DNA from: Streptomyces sp. CB01249
GTDB lineage: Bacteria > Actinomycetota > Actinomycetes > Streptomycetales > Streptomycetaceae
DNA: 64,000 bases
Direction of reading: 5' to 3'
NCBI RefSeq assembly: GCF_001905735.1
Contig: NZ_LISW01000002.1
Coordinates: forward strand, 966,426-1,030,425
A model generated the notes under the pieces. It was given only the letters and a program-made list of their open reading frames with translations, was not told the DNA's origin and ran no database searches. A program made the position numbers and the translations under genes. Below, one piece after another: positions 32,401 to 40,094 of this stretch. The first letter of the stretch is position 1. The number at the start of each line of letters is the position of its first letter.

Positions 32401-32778
32401 TACGTGGTCGACTTCAAGACCGGCAAGCAGTCCCCGACGAAGGACGAGGTCCACCGTCACCCCCAGCTCGCCGTTTACCAGCTGGCGGTACGGGAAGGCG
32501 CGGTCGACGACGCCTTCGGCGGTACGCGGCCGGAGCCGGGCGGCGCCGAACTCGTACAGCTGCGCCAGCCCGCCCCCAAGAAGGAGGGCGGCGACTCCGC
32601 GCCCAAGGTGCAGGCGCAGGCGCCGCCGGACGGCGAGTGGGTCTCCGACCTGCTGGCGACCGCGGCGGGCCGGGTCCTGGACGAACGGTTCACGCCGACG
32701 ACCGGCCAGCACTGCGGCCACTGCTCCTTCAAGGCGTCGTGCAGCGCGCAGCCGGAGGGGCGGAACGTCATCGAGTGA
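29461..32778 (+). CDS. adnA: AdnA-like UvrD-type helicase-nuclease subunit
   Basis: AdnAB is the actinobacterial motor-nuclease that resects DNA double-strand ends. This 1105-aa subunit has superfamily-1 motifs: Walker A LAGPGTGKTTTL (about 57), DEYQDTD, FGDPDQSIYAFRG, TAHRSKGLEW and YVAATRARERL; and a C-terminal RecB-type nuclease with MDRVERDAEGRAYVVDFKTGKQ and QLAVYQLAV. Four Cys (NTCALQWFL, then CGHCSFKASC at the end) form the expected Fe-S staple. Position between an ATL gene and AdnB, as in M. tuberculosis Rv3202c, supports the name. GTG 29461 has a poor RBS; the region 29224-29460 has a possible -10 (TAGCGT near 29392). Its stop codon abuts the opposing methyltransferase gene. Confidence 0.9.
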   Translation: MSTSSTTRHSPHRHARPGTTGPYRLVRTLPGSVEPPLLDAAQRAVVDHPGGPLLVLAGPGTGKTTTLVEAVAARIARGADPARLLVLTFSRKAAVELRDRMAARLGAARGPQATTFHSFCYALVRAHQDANLFADPLRLLSGPEQDVTVRDLLAGQLELEKEGRPHISWPDELRACLTTRGFADEVRAVLARSRELGLGPDALAAFARRTGRPDWGAAARFLAEYLDVLDAQGVLDYAELVHRAVLLAERPEVSAQLAGAYDAVFVDEYQDTDPAQVRLLHALAGNRGSTPGGGGGRDLIAFGDPDQSIYAFRGADVNGILDFPEMFRRADGAPAPVGVLTTSRRSGDRLLAATRLLTRRMPLTRLPSAKVRAHRELGAVREGGSVEAYTYPTASTELDNIADLLRRAHLEDGVPWSEMAVLVRAGGRTLPSLRRALTSAGVPLEVDGDDLALRHEPAVGPLLTALRAVAEAAVRGADGEAPWLDTETALTLLASPLGAMDAADLRRLGRALRDDERAAGNKVPAPSGELLARALAEPEHLVAHDPAYARGAQRLGALLRTARELLEAGGTAEEALWALWSGTPWPGRLERAALRGGTAGRNADRDLDAVCALFETAARAEERTGGRGALNFLEEVDAQDIAADTLSRRAVRPDAVRLMTAHRSKGLEWRLVVVAGVQEGLWPDLRRRGSLLEADRIGRDGLAEPLTPGALLAEERRLFYVAATRARERLVVTAVKAPADDGDQPSRFLTELGVEPRDVTGRPRRPLSVAALVAELRATTVDPAASDALREEAARRLARLAALTDDDGQPLVPSAHPYRWWGLYEPTRSVVPLRDRDQPVTLSGSALDQLANTCALQWFLGREVKADAPATAAQGFGNVVHVLADEVASGRTPADLAVLMERLDSVWDGLVFDAPWKSRQEKEQARAALERFLRWHVMDRAGRTPVASEHDFDVTLEAGEYEVRIRGSMDRVERDAEGRAYVVDFKTGKQSPTKDEVHRHPQLAVYQLAVREGAVDDAFGGTRPEPGGAELVQLRQPAPKKEGGDSAPKVQAQAPPDGEWVSDLLATAAGRVLDERFTPTTGQHCGHCSFKASCSAQPEGRNVIE

Positions 32779-33684
32779 TCAGCGCTTGCGGGCCACCAGG
32801 CCGTACACGCTGACGTCGGCGTCGGTGACGTCGTTGATGTCCTGGTAGCGCGTACGGTCCAGCTCGTCCAGGCCCGCCACGAACTCGGGGTCCGGGTTCT
32901 CGGCCTCCGGCAGGTCCACCACACGCTCCGGGCGCCAGCGGTGCACGGGCACGATGCCGGGTTCCAGGAGTTCCAGGCCGTTGTCGGTGACGAAGCGTTC
33001 CATCTGGGCGTACGACCGGCGCACCATGGCGAAGCCGCGCTCCTTGAAGCCCTTGGTGATGCTGCCGACCTGCTCCTGGTTGAGGTCCGAGCTGACGTTG
33101 CTCAGGACGAGGACGCTGCCGGGGGCCAGCGCGTCCACGAGCCGCTTCACGACCGGGTAGGCCGTCTCGTCCTCGATGAAGTGGGTCACGGCCGCGAGGA
33201 CCAGGGTGACCGGGCGGTCGAAGTCCAGCGTGCGGCGGGCGGCCTCCAGGATCCGGTCCGGGTCCCGCAGATCCGCCTCGATGTAGTCGGTGCGGCCCTC
33301 GGGACCGCTGGTCAGCAGGGCCTGCGCGTGCACGAGGACCACCGGGTCGTTGTCCACGTAGACGACGCGCGACTCGGGCGCTATGCCCTGCGCGATCTGG
33401 TGCACGTTCGCTTGCGTGGGCAGCCCGGTGCCGACGTCCAGGAACTGCCGGATGCCCTCGTTCGCGGTGAGGGTGACCGCCCGCCGCATGAAGTCCCGGT
33501 TGTGCCGCACGGTGAGGTAGCCGCGCGGATTGGCGGCCAGCGCCATGGCCGCGGCCTCGCGGTCGGCCGGGTAGTTGTCCTTGCCGCCGAGGAAGACGTC
33601 GTAGACCCGCGCGGGGTGCGCCTTCGTCGTGTCGATGCGCTTCCTGAGCTCGGTGGCGTCAGGGGCGGGTGCGTCGGCGCTCAT
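32779..33684 (-). CDS. SAV2177/DUF574-type SAM-dependent methyltransferase
   Basis: This 301-aa protein belongs to the actinobacterial SAM-methyltransferase family (DUF574, SAV2177). Motifs are RVYDVFLGGKDNYPADREAA at about 27-46, FLDVGTGLPTQANVHQIA (motif I) near 80, VVYVDNDPVVLVHAQALL, and VTLVLAAVTHFI. The target is unknown. ATG 33684 has GAGG 8 nt upstream (ORF continues to 33717). Orientation is opposite to its neighbours and it sits between adnA and adnB with no gap to adnA, which are adjacent in mycobacteria. It is thus likely an insertion of a mobile paralogue (streptomycetes carry dozens), leaving no visible mobile element. Confidence 0.87.
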   Translation of the reverse strand: MSADAPAPDATELRKRIDTTKAHPARVYDVFLGGKDNYPADREAAAMALAANPRGYLTVRHNRDFMRRAVTLTANEGIRQFLDVGTGLPTQANVHQIAQGIAPESRVVYVDNDPVVLVHAQALLTSGPEGRTDYIEADLRDPDRILEAARRTLDFDRPVTLVLAAVTHFIEDETAYPVVKRLVDALAPGSVLVLSNVSSDLNQEQVGSITKGFKERGFAMVRRSYAQMERFVTDNGLELLEPGIVPVHRWRPERVVDLPEAENPDPEFVAGLDELDRTRYQDINDVTDADVSVYGLVARKR

Positions 33685-33813
33685 ATGACCGTCCTCGTAA
33701 GGCTGTTGGTGCGACAAGCAGACAATTTAGACCCGCTTCGGTGTGACGGACGCCACCGGGAGGCGGGGATGTGAGCTCCCTCCGCGACTTCGTGGGTTGT
33801 CGGTGGCGCCGGT

Positions 33814-33819
33814 TAGCCT
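33814..33819 (+). promoter_or_regulatory. Leaderless -10 element (TAGCCT) for adnB
   Basis: TAGCCT ends 7 nt before the GTG start at 33827, so adnB has its own probably leaderless promoter, independent of adnA. Confidence 0.6.
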
Positions 33820-33826
33820 CTGTGGA

Positions 33827-36800
33827 GTGTCCCCGCGCCTCACCGATCCCGAGCAGCTCAAGGAGCTGCTGGGCATCCCCTTCACCCCGGAGCAGACGGC
33901 CTGCATCACCGCGCCGCCCGCCCCGCAGGTGATCGTGGCCGGAGCCGGGTCGGGGAAGACCACGGTGATGGCCGCCCGCGTGGTCTGGCTGGTCGGCACC
34001 GGCCAGGTCGCCCCCGAACAGGTCCTCGGGCTCACCTTCACCAACAAGGCCGCCGGTGAGCTCGCCGAGCGCGTACGCAAGGCACTCGTCGCCGCCGGGA
34101 TCACCGACCCGGACGTGATCGACCCGGACAACCCCCCGGGCGAGCCCGGCATCTCCACGTACCACGCCTTCGCCGGGCGGCTGCTGACCGAGCACGGACT
34201 GCGCATCGGGCTCGAACCGGGCACCCGCCTCCTCGCCGACGCCACCCGCTACCAGCTCGCCGCCCGCGTGCTGCGCGAGGCCCCCGGCCCCTACCCGGCC
34301 CTGACCCGGTCCTTCCCCACCCTCGTCAGCGACCTCCTGGCCCTCGACGCCGAACTGGCCGAACACCTCGTACGCCCCGAACAGCTCGACGCGTACGACA
34401 CCGAACTGCTGGACGCGCTGGCCACCGCGAAGCTCAGCAACGAGGAGCTGCGCAAGATCCCCGCGACCGCCGAGGCCCGCCGCGAACTGCTCGCGCTGAC
34501 CCGGCGCTACCGCGAGGCGAAGCGGAGCCGCGACCTCCTCGACTTCGGCGACCAGATCGCCCTCTCCGCCGAGCTCGCCCTCACCCGACCCGAGGTCGGC
34601 ACGATCCTCCGCGACGAGTACCGGGTCGTCCTGCTGGACGAATACCAGGACACCTCCGTCGCCCAGCGCCTCCTGCTCTCCGCCCTCTTCGGCAGCGGCC
34701 CCGGCACCGGTGGACCGACCGGGCACGCCGTCACCGCCGTCGGCGACCCCTGCCAGGCCATCTACGGCTGGCGCGGCGCCTCCGTCGCCAACCTGGACGA
34801 CTTCCCGAGCCACTTCCCGCACGCCGACGGCACCCCCGCGACCCGCTACGCCCTCAGCGAGAACCGCCGCAGCGGCGGCCGCCTCCTCCACCTCGCCAAC
34901 GGACTTGCCGCGCCCCTGCGTGCCATGCACGAGGGCGTCGAGGCCCTGCGCCCCGCCCCCGGCGCCGAGCGCGACGGCCTCGTCCGCTGCGCCCTGCTGC
35001 CCACCCACACCGAGGAGATCGCCTGGCTCGCGGACTCCATCGCCCACCTGGTGCGCACCGGCAAGGCGCCCGGAGAGATCGCCGTCCTGTGCCGCACGGC
35101 CGGTGACTTCCCGGAGATCCAGGCCGCGCTGGTCGCCCGGGACATCCCGGTCGAGGTCGTCGGCCTCTCCGGGCTGCTCCACCTCCCCGAGGTCGCGGAC
35201 CTCGTCGCCGTCTGCGAAGTCCTCCAGGACCCGGGCGCCAACGCCTCCCTGGTCCGCCTGCTCACCGGCCCCCGCTGGCGGATCGGCCCCCGCGACCTGG
35301 CCCTGCTCGGCCGCCGGGCCCGCCTCCTGGTGCACCGCGCCGCCCACGGCGACGACGAGGACTACGATCCCGACCGCAGGCTCGCCGAGGCCGTCGAGGG
35401 GATCGACCCGGCCGAGGTGATCTCCCTCGCCGACGCCCTGGACACCTTCCTGGACGGGGGCGGCGAGGAGGACGACCGGCTTCCGTTCTCCGCCGAGGCC
35501 CGCGTCCGCTTCGCCCGCCTCGCCGCCGAACTGCGCGACCTGCGCCGCTCCCTTGCCGATCCTCTGATGGACGTCCTGCACCGCGTCCTCGCCACCACCG
35601 GCCTGGAGGTCGAGCTCTCCGCGTCCCCGCAGGCCCTGGCCGCCCGCCGCCGCGAGACCCTGGGCAACTTCCTCGACGTCGCCGCCCGCTTCGCAGCCGT
35701 CGACAACGAGGCCACGCTCCTCGCCTTCCTCGGCTTCCTGCACACCGCCGTCCAGTACGAGAAGGGCCTCGACAACGCGCTGCCCGGCGGCGAGAACACC
35801 GTCAAGGTCCTCACCGCGCACAAGTCCAAGGGCCTGGAGTGGGACGTCGTCGCCGTGCCCGGCCTGGTCACCGGCCAGTTCCCCAGCGGCCAGTCCCGGG
35901 ACGCCTGGACCTCCCAGGCCAAGGTCCTCCCGCACGCCCTGCGCGGCGACACCGCCACCCTGCCCGCCCTCCGCGGCTATGACGCCAAGGGCCTCAAGGG
36001 CTTCAAGGCGGAGATGAAGGAGCACCAGCACACGGAGGAGCTGCGCCTCGGCTACGTCACCTTCACGCGCCCCCGCACGCTGCTGCTCGGCTCCGGCCAC
36101 TGGTGGGGCCCCACCCAGAAGAAGCCGCGCGGCCCGTCCCCCTTCCTCGACGCGTTGTACGAGCACTGCGCCGCCGGGTACGGCGAGATCGAGGTGTGGG
36201 CGGACGCCCCGGCGGAGACCGAGGAGAACCCGGCCCTGGCCGAGGCGTCCGCCGACCACGCCTGGCCGCTCCCGCTGGACGACACCGCCCTCGCCCGCCG
36301 CAGGGCCGCCGCCGACACGGTCATGGAGCTGCTGGCCCGGCCGGAGGCCCCTGAGGTCCCGGCCGACGCCCCGGACGTCCCGGCCCCCCGCACGCCCGCC
36401 CGTCTCACCCCCGAGGAGACGCGCACCCTCGCCTCCTGGGACCGGGACCTCGACGCGCTGGCCGGGGAGCTGCGCCGGGCCCGCGCCACCGTCCGCGACG
36501 TCCTCGTCCCCGCCTCCCTCTCCGCCACCCAGCTGCTGCGCCTCGCCGACGACCCCGACGCCTTCGCCCGCGAGCTGGCCCGGCCCATGCCCCGCCCGCC
36601 GCAGCCCGCCGCCCGCCGGGGCACCCGCTTCCACGCCTGGGTGGAGTCCCGGTTCGAGGAGCTGCCGCTGCCCATGCTCGGCCCCGACGAACTGCCCGGG
36701 GGCGACGAGAGCGACGCGGACATCGCCGACGAGCGCGACCTCGCCGACCTGAAGGAAGCCTTCGAGCGCACCCCGTACGCCCGGCGCACCCCGTACCGCG

Positions 36801-37105
36801 TCGAGACGCCGTTCCAGATCACCCTGGCGGGCCGGGTCATCCGGGGCCGGATCGACGCCGTGTACCGCACGGGGGACACGTACGAGATCGTGGACTGGAA
36901 GACCGGCCGCACCCACACCGCCGACCCGCTCCAGCTCGCCGTCTACCGGCTGGCCTGGGCCGAACTGCACGGACTCCCGCTCACCGACGTCACGGCCACC
37001 TTCCTCTTCGTCCGCAGCGGCGAGGCCGTCCGCCCGGCCTCCCTGCCGGGCCGTCCGGAGCTGGAGCGCATCCTCCTGGACGAGCCACTTCCGTCGGACG
37101 GATAA
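33827..37105 (+). CDS. adnB: AdnB-like UvrD-type helicase-nuclease subunit
   Basis: This 1092-aa protein has a full set of superfamily-1 motifs (VAGAGSGKTTVMA near residue 40, LLDEYQDTSVAQ, GDPCQAIYGWRGAS, AHKSKGLEWDVVAVPG, GYVTFTRPRTLLL) and a C-terminal RecB-type nuclease with IRGRIDAVYRTG, IVDWKTGR and QLAVYRLAW. There are no Fe-S Cys residues here, which distinguishes it from AdnA. In the mycobacterial enzyme, AdnB provides the main motor; that fits the intact Walker motifs. The start GTG 33827 is set by a -10 (TAGCCT) 7 nt upstream, rather than the ORF's earlier GTG at 33743. The M20 gene starts 10 nt after its stop. Confidence 0.9.
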   Translation: MSPRLTDPEQLKELLGIPFTPEQTACITAPPAPQVIVAGAGSGKTTVMAARVVWLVGTGQVAPEQVLGLTFTNKAAGELAERVRKALVAAGITDPDVIDPDNPPGEPGISTYHAFAGRLLTEHGLRIGLEPGTRLLADATRYQLAARVLREAPGPYPALTRSFPTLVSDLLALDAELAEHLVRPEQLDAYDTELLDALATAKLSNEELRKIPATAEARRELLALTRRYREAKRSRDLLDFGDQIALSAELALTRPEVGTILRDEYRVVLLDEYQDTSVAQRLLLSALFGSGPGTGGPTGHAVTAVGDPCQAIYGWRGASVANLDDFPSHFPHADGTPATRYALSENRRSGGRLLHLANGLAAPLRAMHEGVEALRPAPGAERDGLVRCALLPTHTEEIAWLADSIAHLVRTGKAPGEIAVLCRTAGDFPEIQAALVARDIPVEVVGLSGLLHLPEVADLVAVCEVLQDPGANASLVRLLTGPRWRIGPRDLALLGRRARLLVHRAAHGDDEDYDPDRRLAEAVEGIDPAEVISLADALDTFLDGGGEEDDRLPFSAEARVRFARLAAELRDLRRSLADPLMDVLHRVLATTGLEVELSASPQALAARRRETLGNFLDVAARFAAVDNEATLLAFLGFLHTAVQYEKGLDNALPGGENTVKVLTAHKSKGLEWDVVAVPGLVTGQFPSGQSRDAWTSQAKVLPHALRGDTATLPALRGYDAKGLKGFKAEMKEHQHTEELRLGYVTFTRPRTLLLGSGHWWGPTQKKPRGPSPFLDALYEHCAAGYGEIEVWADAPAETEENPALAEASADHAWPLPLDDTALARRRAAADTVMELLARPEAPEVPADAPDVPAPRTPARLTPEETRTLASWDRDLDALAGELRRARATVRDVLVPASLSATQLLRLADDPDAFARELARPMPRPPQPAARRGTRFHAWVESRFEELPLPMLGPDELPGGDESDADIADERDLADLKEAFERTPYARRTPYRVETPFQITLAGRVIRGRIDAVYRTGDTYEIVDWKTGRTHTADPLQLAVYRLAWAELHGLPLTDVTATFLFVRSGEAVRPASLPGRPELERILLDEPLPSDG

Positions 37106-37115
37106 GCTGAAGGTC

Positions 37116-38510
37116 ATGAGCGACACCCCGGACAGCGCCGTCCGCACGTACACCGAGCAGCACCGCGCGGCCTTCCTCGACGACCTCGCCGAGTGGCTGC
37201 GCATCCCCTCCGTATCCGCTCAGCCGGAGCACGAGGGCGACGTACGGCGCAGCGCCGAGTGGCTGTCGGCCAAGCTGAAGGAGACCGGATTCCCGGTCGC
37301 CGAGGTCTGGGAGACCGACGGCGCACCCGCCGTCTTCGCCGAATGGCCCTCCGACGACCCGGCAGCGCCCACGGTCCTGGTGTACGGACACCACGACGTG
37401 CAGCCCGCCGCCCGCGAGGACGGCTGGAGCAGCGAGCCCTTCGAGCCGGAGATCCGCGACGGCCGGATGTACGGGCGCGGCGCGGCCGACGACAAGGGGC
37501 AGGTGTTCTTCCACACCCTCGGCGTCCGGGCCCACCTCGCCGCCACTGGCCGCACCGCCCCCGCCGTGCACCTCAAGCTGATCGTGGAGGGCGAGGAGGA
37601 GTCCGGCTCCCCGCACTTCCGCGACCTGGTCGAGCGCCACGCGGGCCGCCTCGCCGCCGACGCGGTGATCGTCTCGGACACCGGCATGTGGAACGAGACC
37701 ACCCCGACCGTCTGCACCGGGATGCGCGGCCTCGCCGAGTGCGAGATCGAGTTCCACGGACCCGGGCAGGACATCCACTCCGGCTCCTTCGGCGGCGCCG
37801 TCCCCAACCCGGCCACCGAGATCGCCCGCCTCGTCGCCGCGCTCCACGACGCGGACGGCAAGGTCGCGGTCCCCGGCTTCTACGACGGCGTGGCCGAGCT
37901 CAGCGCGAACGAACGCGCGCTCTTCGCCGAGCTGCCCTTCGACGAGGCCGACTGGCTGCACACCGCCAAGTCCCGGGCCGCCTCCGGAGAGACCGGGTAC
38001 TCGACGCTGGAACGGATCTGGGCCCGCCCGACCGCCGAGGTCAACGGCATCGGCGGTGGCTACCAGGGCGCCGGGAGCAAGACGATCATCCCCTCGTCCG
38101 CCCGCGCGAAGATCAGCTTCCGCCTGGTCGCGGGCCAGGACCCGGACCACATCGAGAAGGCCGTACGGACCTGGGCCGAGGCCCGCGTCCCCGCCGGGAT
38201 CAGCCACCGGATCACCTTCCTCCCCGCCACCCGGCCCTGCCTGACGCCCCTGGACCACCCCGCGCTCCAGGCCGTGGCCCGTGCCATGGGCCGGGCGTTC
38301 GGCAAGAAGGTCCTCTTCACCCGCGAAGGAGGCTCCGGACCCGCCGCCGACCTCCAGGACGTGCTCGGCGCGCCCGTCCTCTTCCTCGGCATCTCCGTAC
38401 CGTCCGACGGCTGGCACGCCCCCGACGAGAAGGTCGAACTGGACCTCCTCCTCAAGGGCGTCGAGACCGCCGCCCACCTCTGGAGCGACCTGGCGGCCGC
38501 CCTCCGCTGA
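37116..38510 (+). CDS. M20-family dipeptidase/metallopeptidase
   Basis: This 464-aa protein has the M20 di-zinc signatures: VYGHHDVQPA (about 91), GRGAADDKGQ (about 125), EGEEESGS (about 158), DTGMW (about 190), and GWHAPDEKV near the C-terminus (His ligand, about 432). The bacterial dimerisation domain lies between. Members hydrolyse dipeptides or acylated amino acids; streptomycete copies are usually annotated as dipeptidase. ATG 37116 lies 7 nt after TAAGCT, which overlaps the adnB stop, so it may be read from adnB or from a leaderless promoter. No signal peptide. Confidence 0.9.
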   Translation: MSDTPDSAVRTYTEQHRAAFLDDLAEWLRIPSVSAQPEHEGDVRRSAEWLSAKLKETGFPVAEVWETDGAPAVFAEWPSDDPAAPTVLVYGHHDVQPAAREDGWSSEPFEPEIRDGRMYGRGAADDKGQVFFHTLGVRAHLAATGRTAPAVHLKLIVEGEEESGSPHFRDLVERHAGRLAADAVIVSDTGMWNETTPTVCTGMRGLAECEIEFHGPGQDIHSGSFGGAVPNPATEIARLVAALHDADGKVAVPGFYDGVAELSANERALFAELPFDEADWLHTAKSRAASGETGYSTLERIWARPTAEVNGIGGGYQGAGSKTIIPSSARAKISFRLVAGQDPDHIEKAVRTWAEARVPAGISHRITFLPATRPCLTPLDHPALQAVARAMGRAFGKKVLFTREGGSGPAADLQDVLGAPVLFLGISVPSDGWHAPDEKVELDLLLKGVETAAHLWSDLAAALR

Positions 38511-38554
38511 ATTCTCTGAACGCCCGAACCATCCCGGGGGAGTAGGAAGCACCT

Positions 38555-39502
38555 GTGAGCACCTTCGACAACGCCACCACGGACCGGCCCATCGGTCTGA
38601 CCGCGCCGAGCGGCATCGACCGCGCGGCGCACCACCGCCTTGACGAGGCGTGGCTGTCCGCCGCGTGGAGCCATCCGACGACCCGGGTCTTCGTCGTCTC
38701 CGGGGGGCAGGCGCTGATCGACGACACCGACGACGGCACCGAGCTCGTGATGACGCCCGCCTTCGAGGCCCCCGTCACCGAGACCCACCGCTACTTCCTC
38801 GGCACCGACGCGGACGGCGTCAGCTACTTCGCCCTCCAGAAGGACACCCTGCCCGGCCGCATGGACCAGTCGGCCCGCCCGGCGGGGCTGCGCGAGGCGG
38901 GGATGCTGCTGGGCCCGCGCGACGCCGCCCTGATGGTGCACGCGGTGGCCCTGGAGAACTGGCAGCGGCTGCACCGCTTCTGCTCCCGCTGCGGCGAACG
39001 CACGGTGATCGCGGCGGCCGGACACATCCGCCGCTGCCCGGCCTGCGGCGCCGAGCACTACCCGCGCACCGACCCGGCGGTCATCATGCTCGTCACGGAC
39101 GACCAGGACCGGGCGCTGCTCGGCCGCCAGGTGCACTGGCCCGAGGGCCGCTTCTCCACGCTCGCCGGATTCGTGGAGCCGGGCGAGTCGATCGAGCAGT
39201 CCGTGGCCCGTGAGGTCTTCGAGGAGGCCGGCATCACGGTCGGCGAGGTCGAGTACGTCGCCAGCCAGCCCTGGCCGTTCCCGTCCAGCCTGATGCTTGG
39301 CTTCATGGCCCGCGCCTCGACGTTCGACATCAACGTGGACGGCGAGGAGATCGAGGAGGCGCGCTGGTTCTCCCGCGAGGAGCTGACCGCCGCCTTCGAG
39401 TCGGGCGAGATGCTGCCCCCGTTCGGCATCTCGATCGCCTCCCGGCTGATCGAGCTCTGGTACGGCAAGCCGCTCACGAAGCCGGTGCGCGCGGGCGCCT
39501 GA
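38555..39502 (+). CDS. nudC: NudC-type NAD+ diphosphatase (NUDIX)
   Basis: This 315-aa protein has an N-terminal domain, a four-Cys zinc ribbon (FCSRCGERT and RRCPACGAEHYPRTDPAVIM at about 145-175) and the Nudix box GFVEPGESIEQSVAREVFEEAG (about 208-229), followed by SQPWPFPSSLMLGF, the NudC-defining SQPWPFPxS motif. NudC cleaves NAD(H) to NMN and AMP and removes NAD caps from RNA. It lies just downstream of the M20 gene, with 44 nt between them. GTG 38555 follows GGGGGAGTAGG by a usable spacing. The same gene lies near adnAB in mycobacteria. Confidence 0.93.
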   Translation: MSTFDNATTDRPIGLTAPSGIDRAAHHRLDEAWLSAAWSHPTTRVFVVSGGQALIDDTDDGTELVMTPAFEAPVTETHRYFLGTDADGVSYFALQKDTLPGRMDQSARPAGLREAGMLLGPRDAALMVHAVALENWQRLHRFCSRCGERTVIAAAGHIRRCPACGAEHYPRTDPAVIMLVTDDQDRALLGRQVHWPEGRFSTLAGFVEPGESIEQSVAREVFEEAGITVGEVEYVASQPWPFPSSLMLGFMARASTFDINVDGEEIEEARWFSREELTAAFESGEMLPPFGISIASRLIELWYGKPLTKPVRAGA

Positions 39503-39521
39503 CCCGGGCCCGGACAGGGCA

Positions 39522-39554
39522 CCGCCCCCACCGGTACGGGACCGGAGGGGGCGG
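39522..39554. terminator. Hairpin terminator between nudC and mycoredoxin
   Basis: CCGCCCCC-a-CCGGT pairs with ACCGG-a-GGGGGCGG around an ACGGG loop: 13 bp with one A-A mismatch. It lies between the convergent nudC and mrx1 genes and should serve both. Confidence 0.75.
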
Positions 39555-39568
39555 GATCGCGCGGGGGA

Positions 39569-39826
39569 TCAGGCCCCGAGGGCCTGCTTCACCTGAGCGA
39601 GGCTCGGGTTCGTCATCACGACGTCCTCGCCGCCGCTCTCGGGGACCACCAGCACGGTCGGGACCGTCTGGTTTCCGCCATTGGCCTTCTCGACAAAGGC
39701 GGCCGACTCCGGGTCCTGCTCGATGTTGATCTCGGTGTAGGCGATGCCCTCGCGGTCCATCTGCCCCTTCAGCCGACGGCAGTAGCCGCACCAGGTGGTG
39801 CTGTACATCGTCACAGTGCCCGGCAT
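39569..39826 (-). CDS. mrx1: Mycoredoxin (glutaredoxin-like)
   Basis: This 85-aa protein has a thioredoxin fold with active-site WCGYCRRL at residues 12-19, the cis-Pro TVPTVL region and EINIEQDPESAAFVEKANGG. Mycoredoxin-1 reduces mycothiol mixed disulfides on proteins, the actinobacterial counterpart of glutaredoxin. The mycobacterial copy is next to uvrD2, as here. The ORF extends to 39904, but ATG 39826 gives the family N-terminus (MPGTVTMYSTTW). GGAG lies 9 nt upstream. It is divergent from uvrD2. Confidence 0.93.
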   Translation of the reverse strand: MPGTVTMYSTTWCGYCRRLKGQMDREGIAYTEINIEQDPESAAFVEKANGGNQTVPTVLVVPESGGEDVVMTNPSLAQVKQALGA

Positions 39827-40094
39827 GTCTTCGCGCTCCTCTGTCTCTTCGGTCCCGGCCGTCCCGTCACGCCCGGACGGGCGCCCACGCGTCTGGTACG
39901 TCACACGGGGCCCGGGGCGTGCGTGGCCGCACGCCAGGTGAACGTATGCGACCCGGCCGCCATTCCCGCCCCCGGGGCCCTTGCGGGACGGCGTACGGGA
40001 CCGCCCCGCGACCTCCCCCGCATTAGTACGACGGATACCTCACCCCTGTGGACAACCACCGCACGCGTCCCGGGCGACCTGGCAGCATGGCGGG

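Noticed and set aside
32779..33684. Methyltransferase as part of a restriction-modification system
   Set aside because: Motifs match the SAV2177/DUF574 family rather than DNA methyltransferases (no DPPY or PC motif), and no endonuclease gene is adjacent.
33659..37204. 1181-codon open frame on the minus strand
   Set aside because: Antisense shadow of adnB, composed of repetitive Gly/Val/Leu/Ala without any recognisable motif. The overlapping plus-strand adnB has all helicase motifs.
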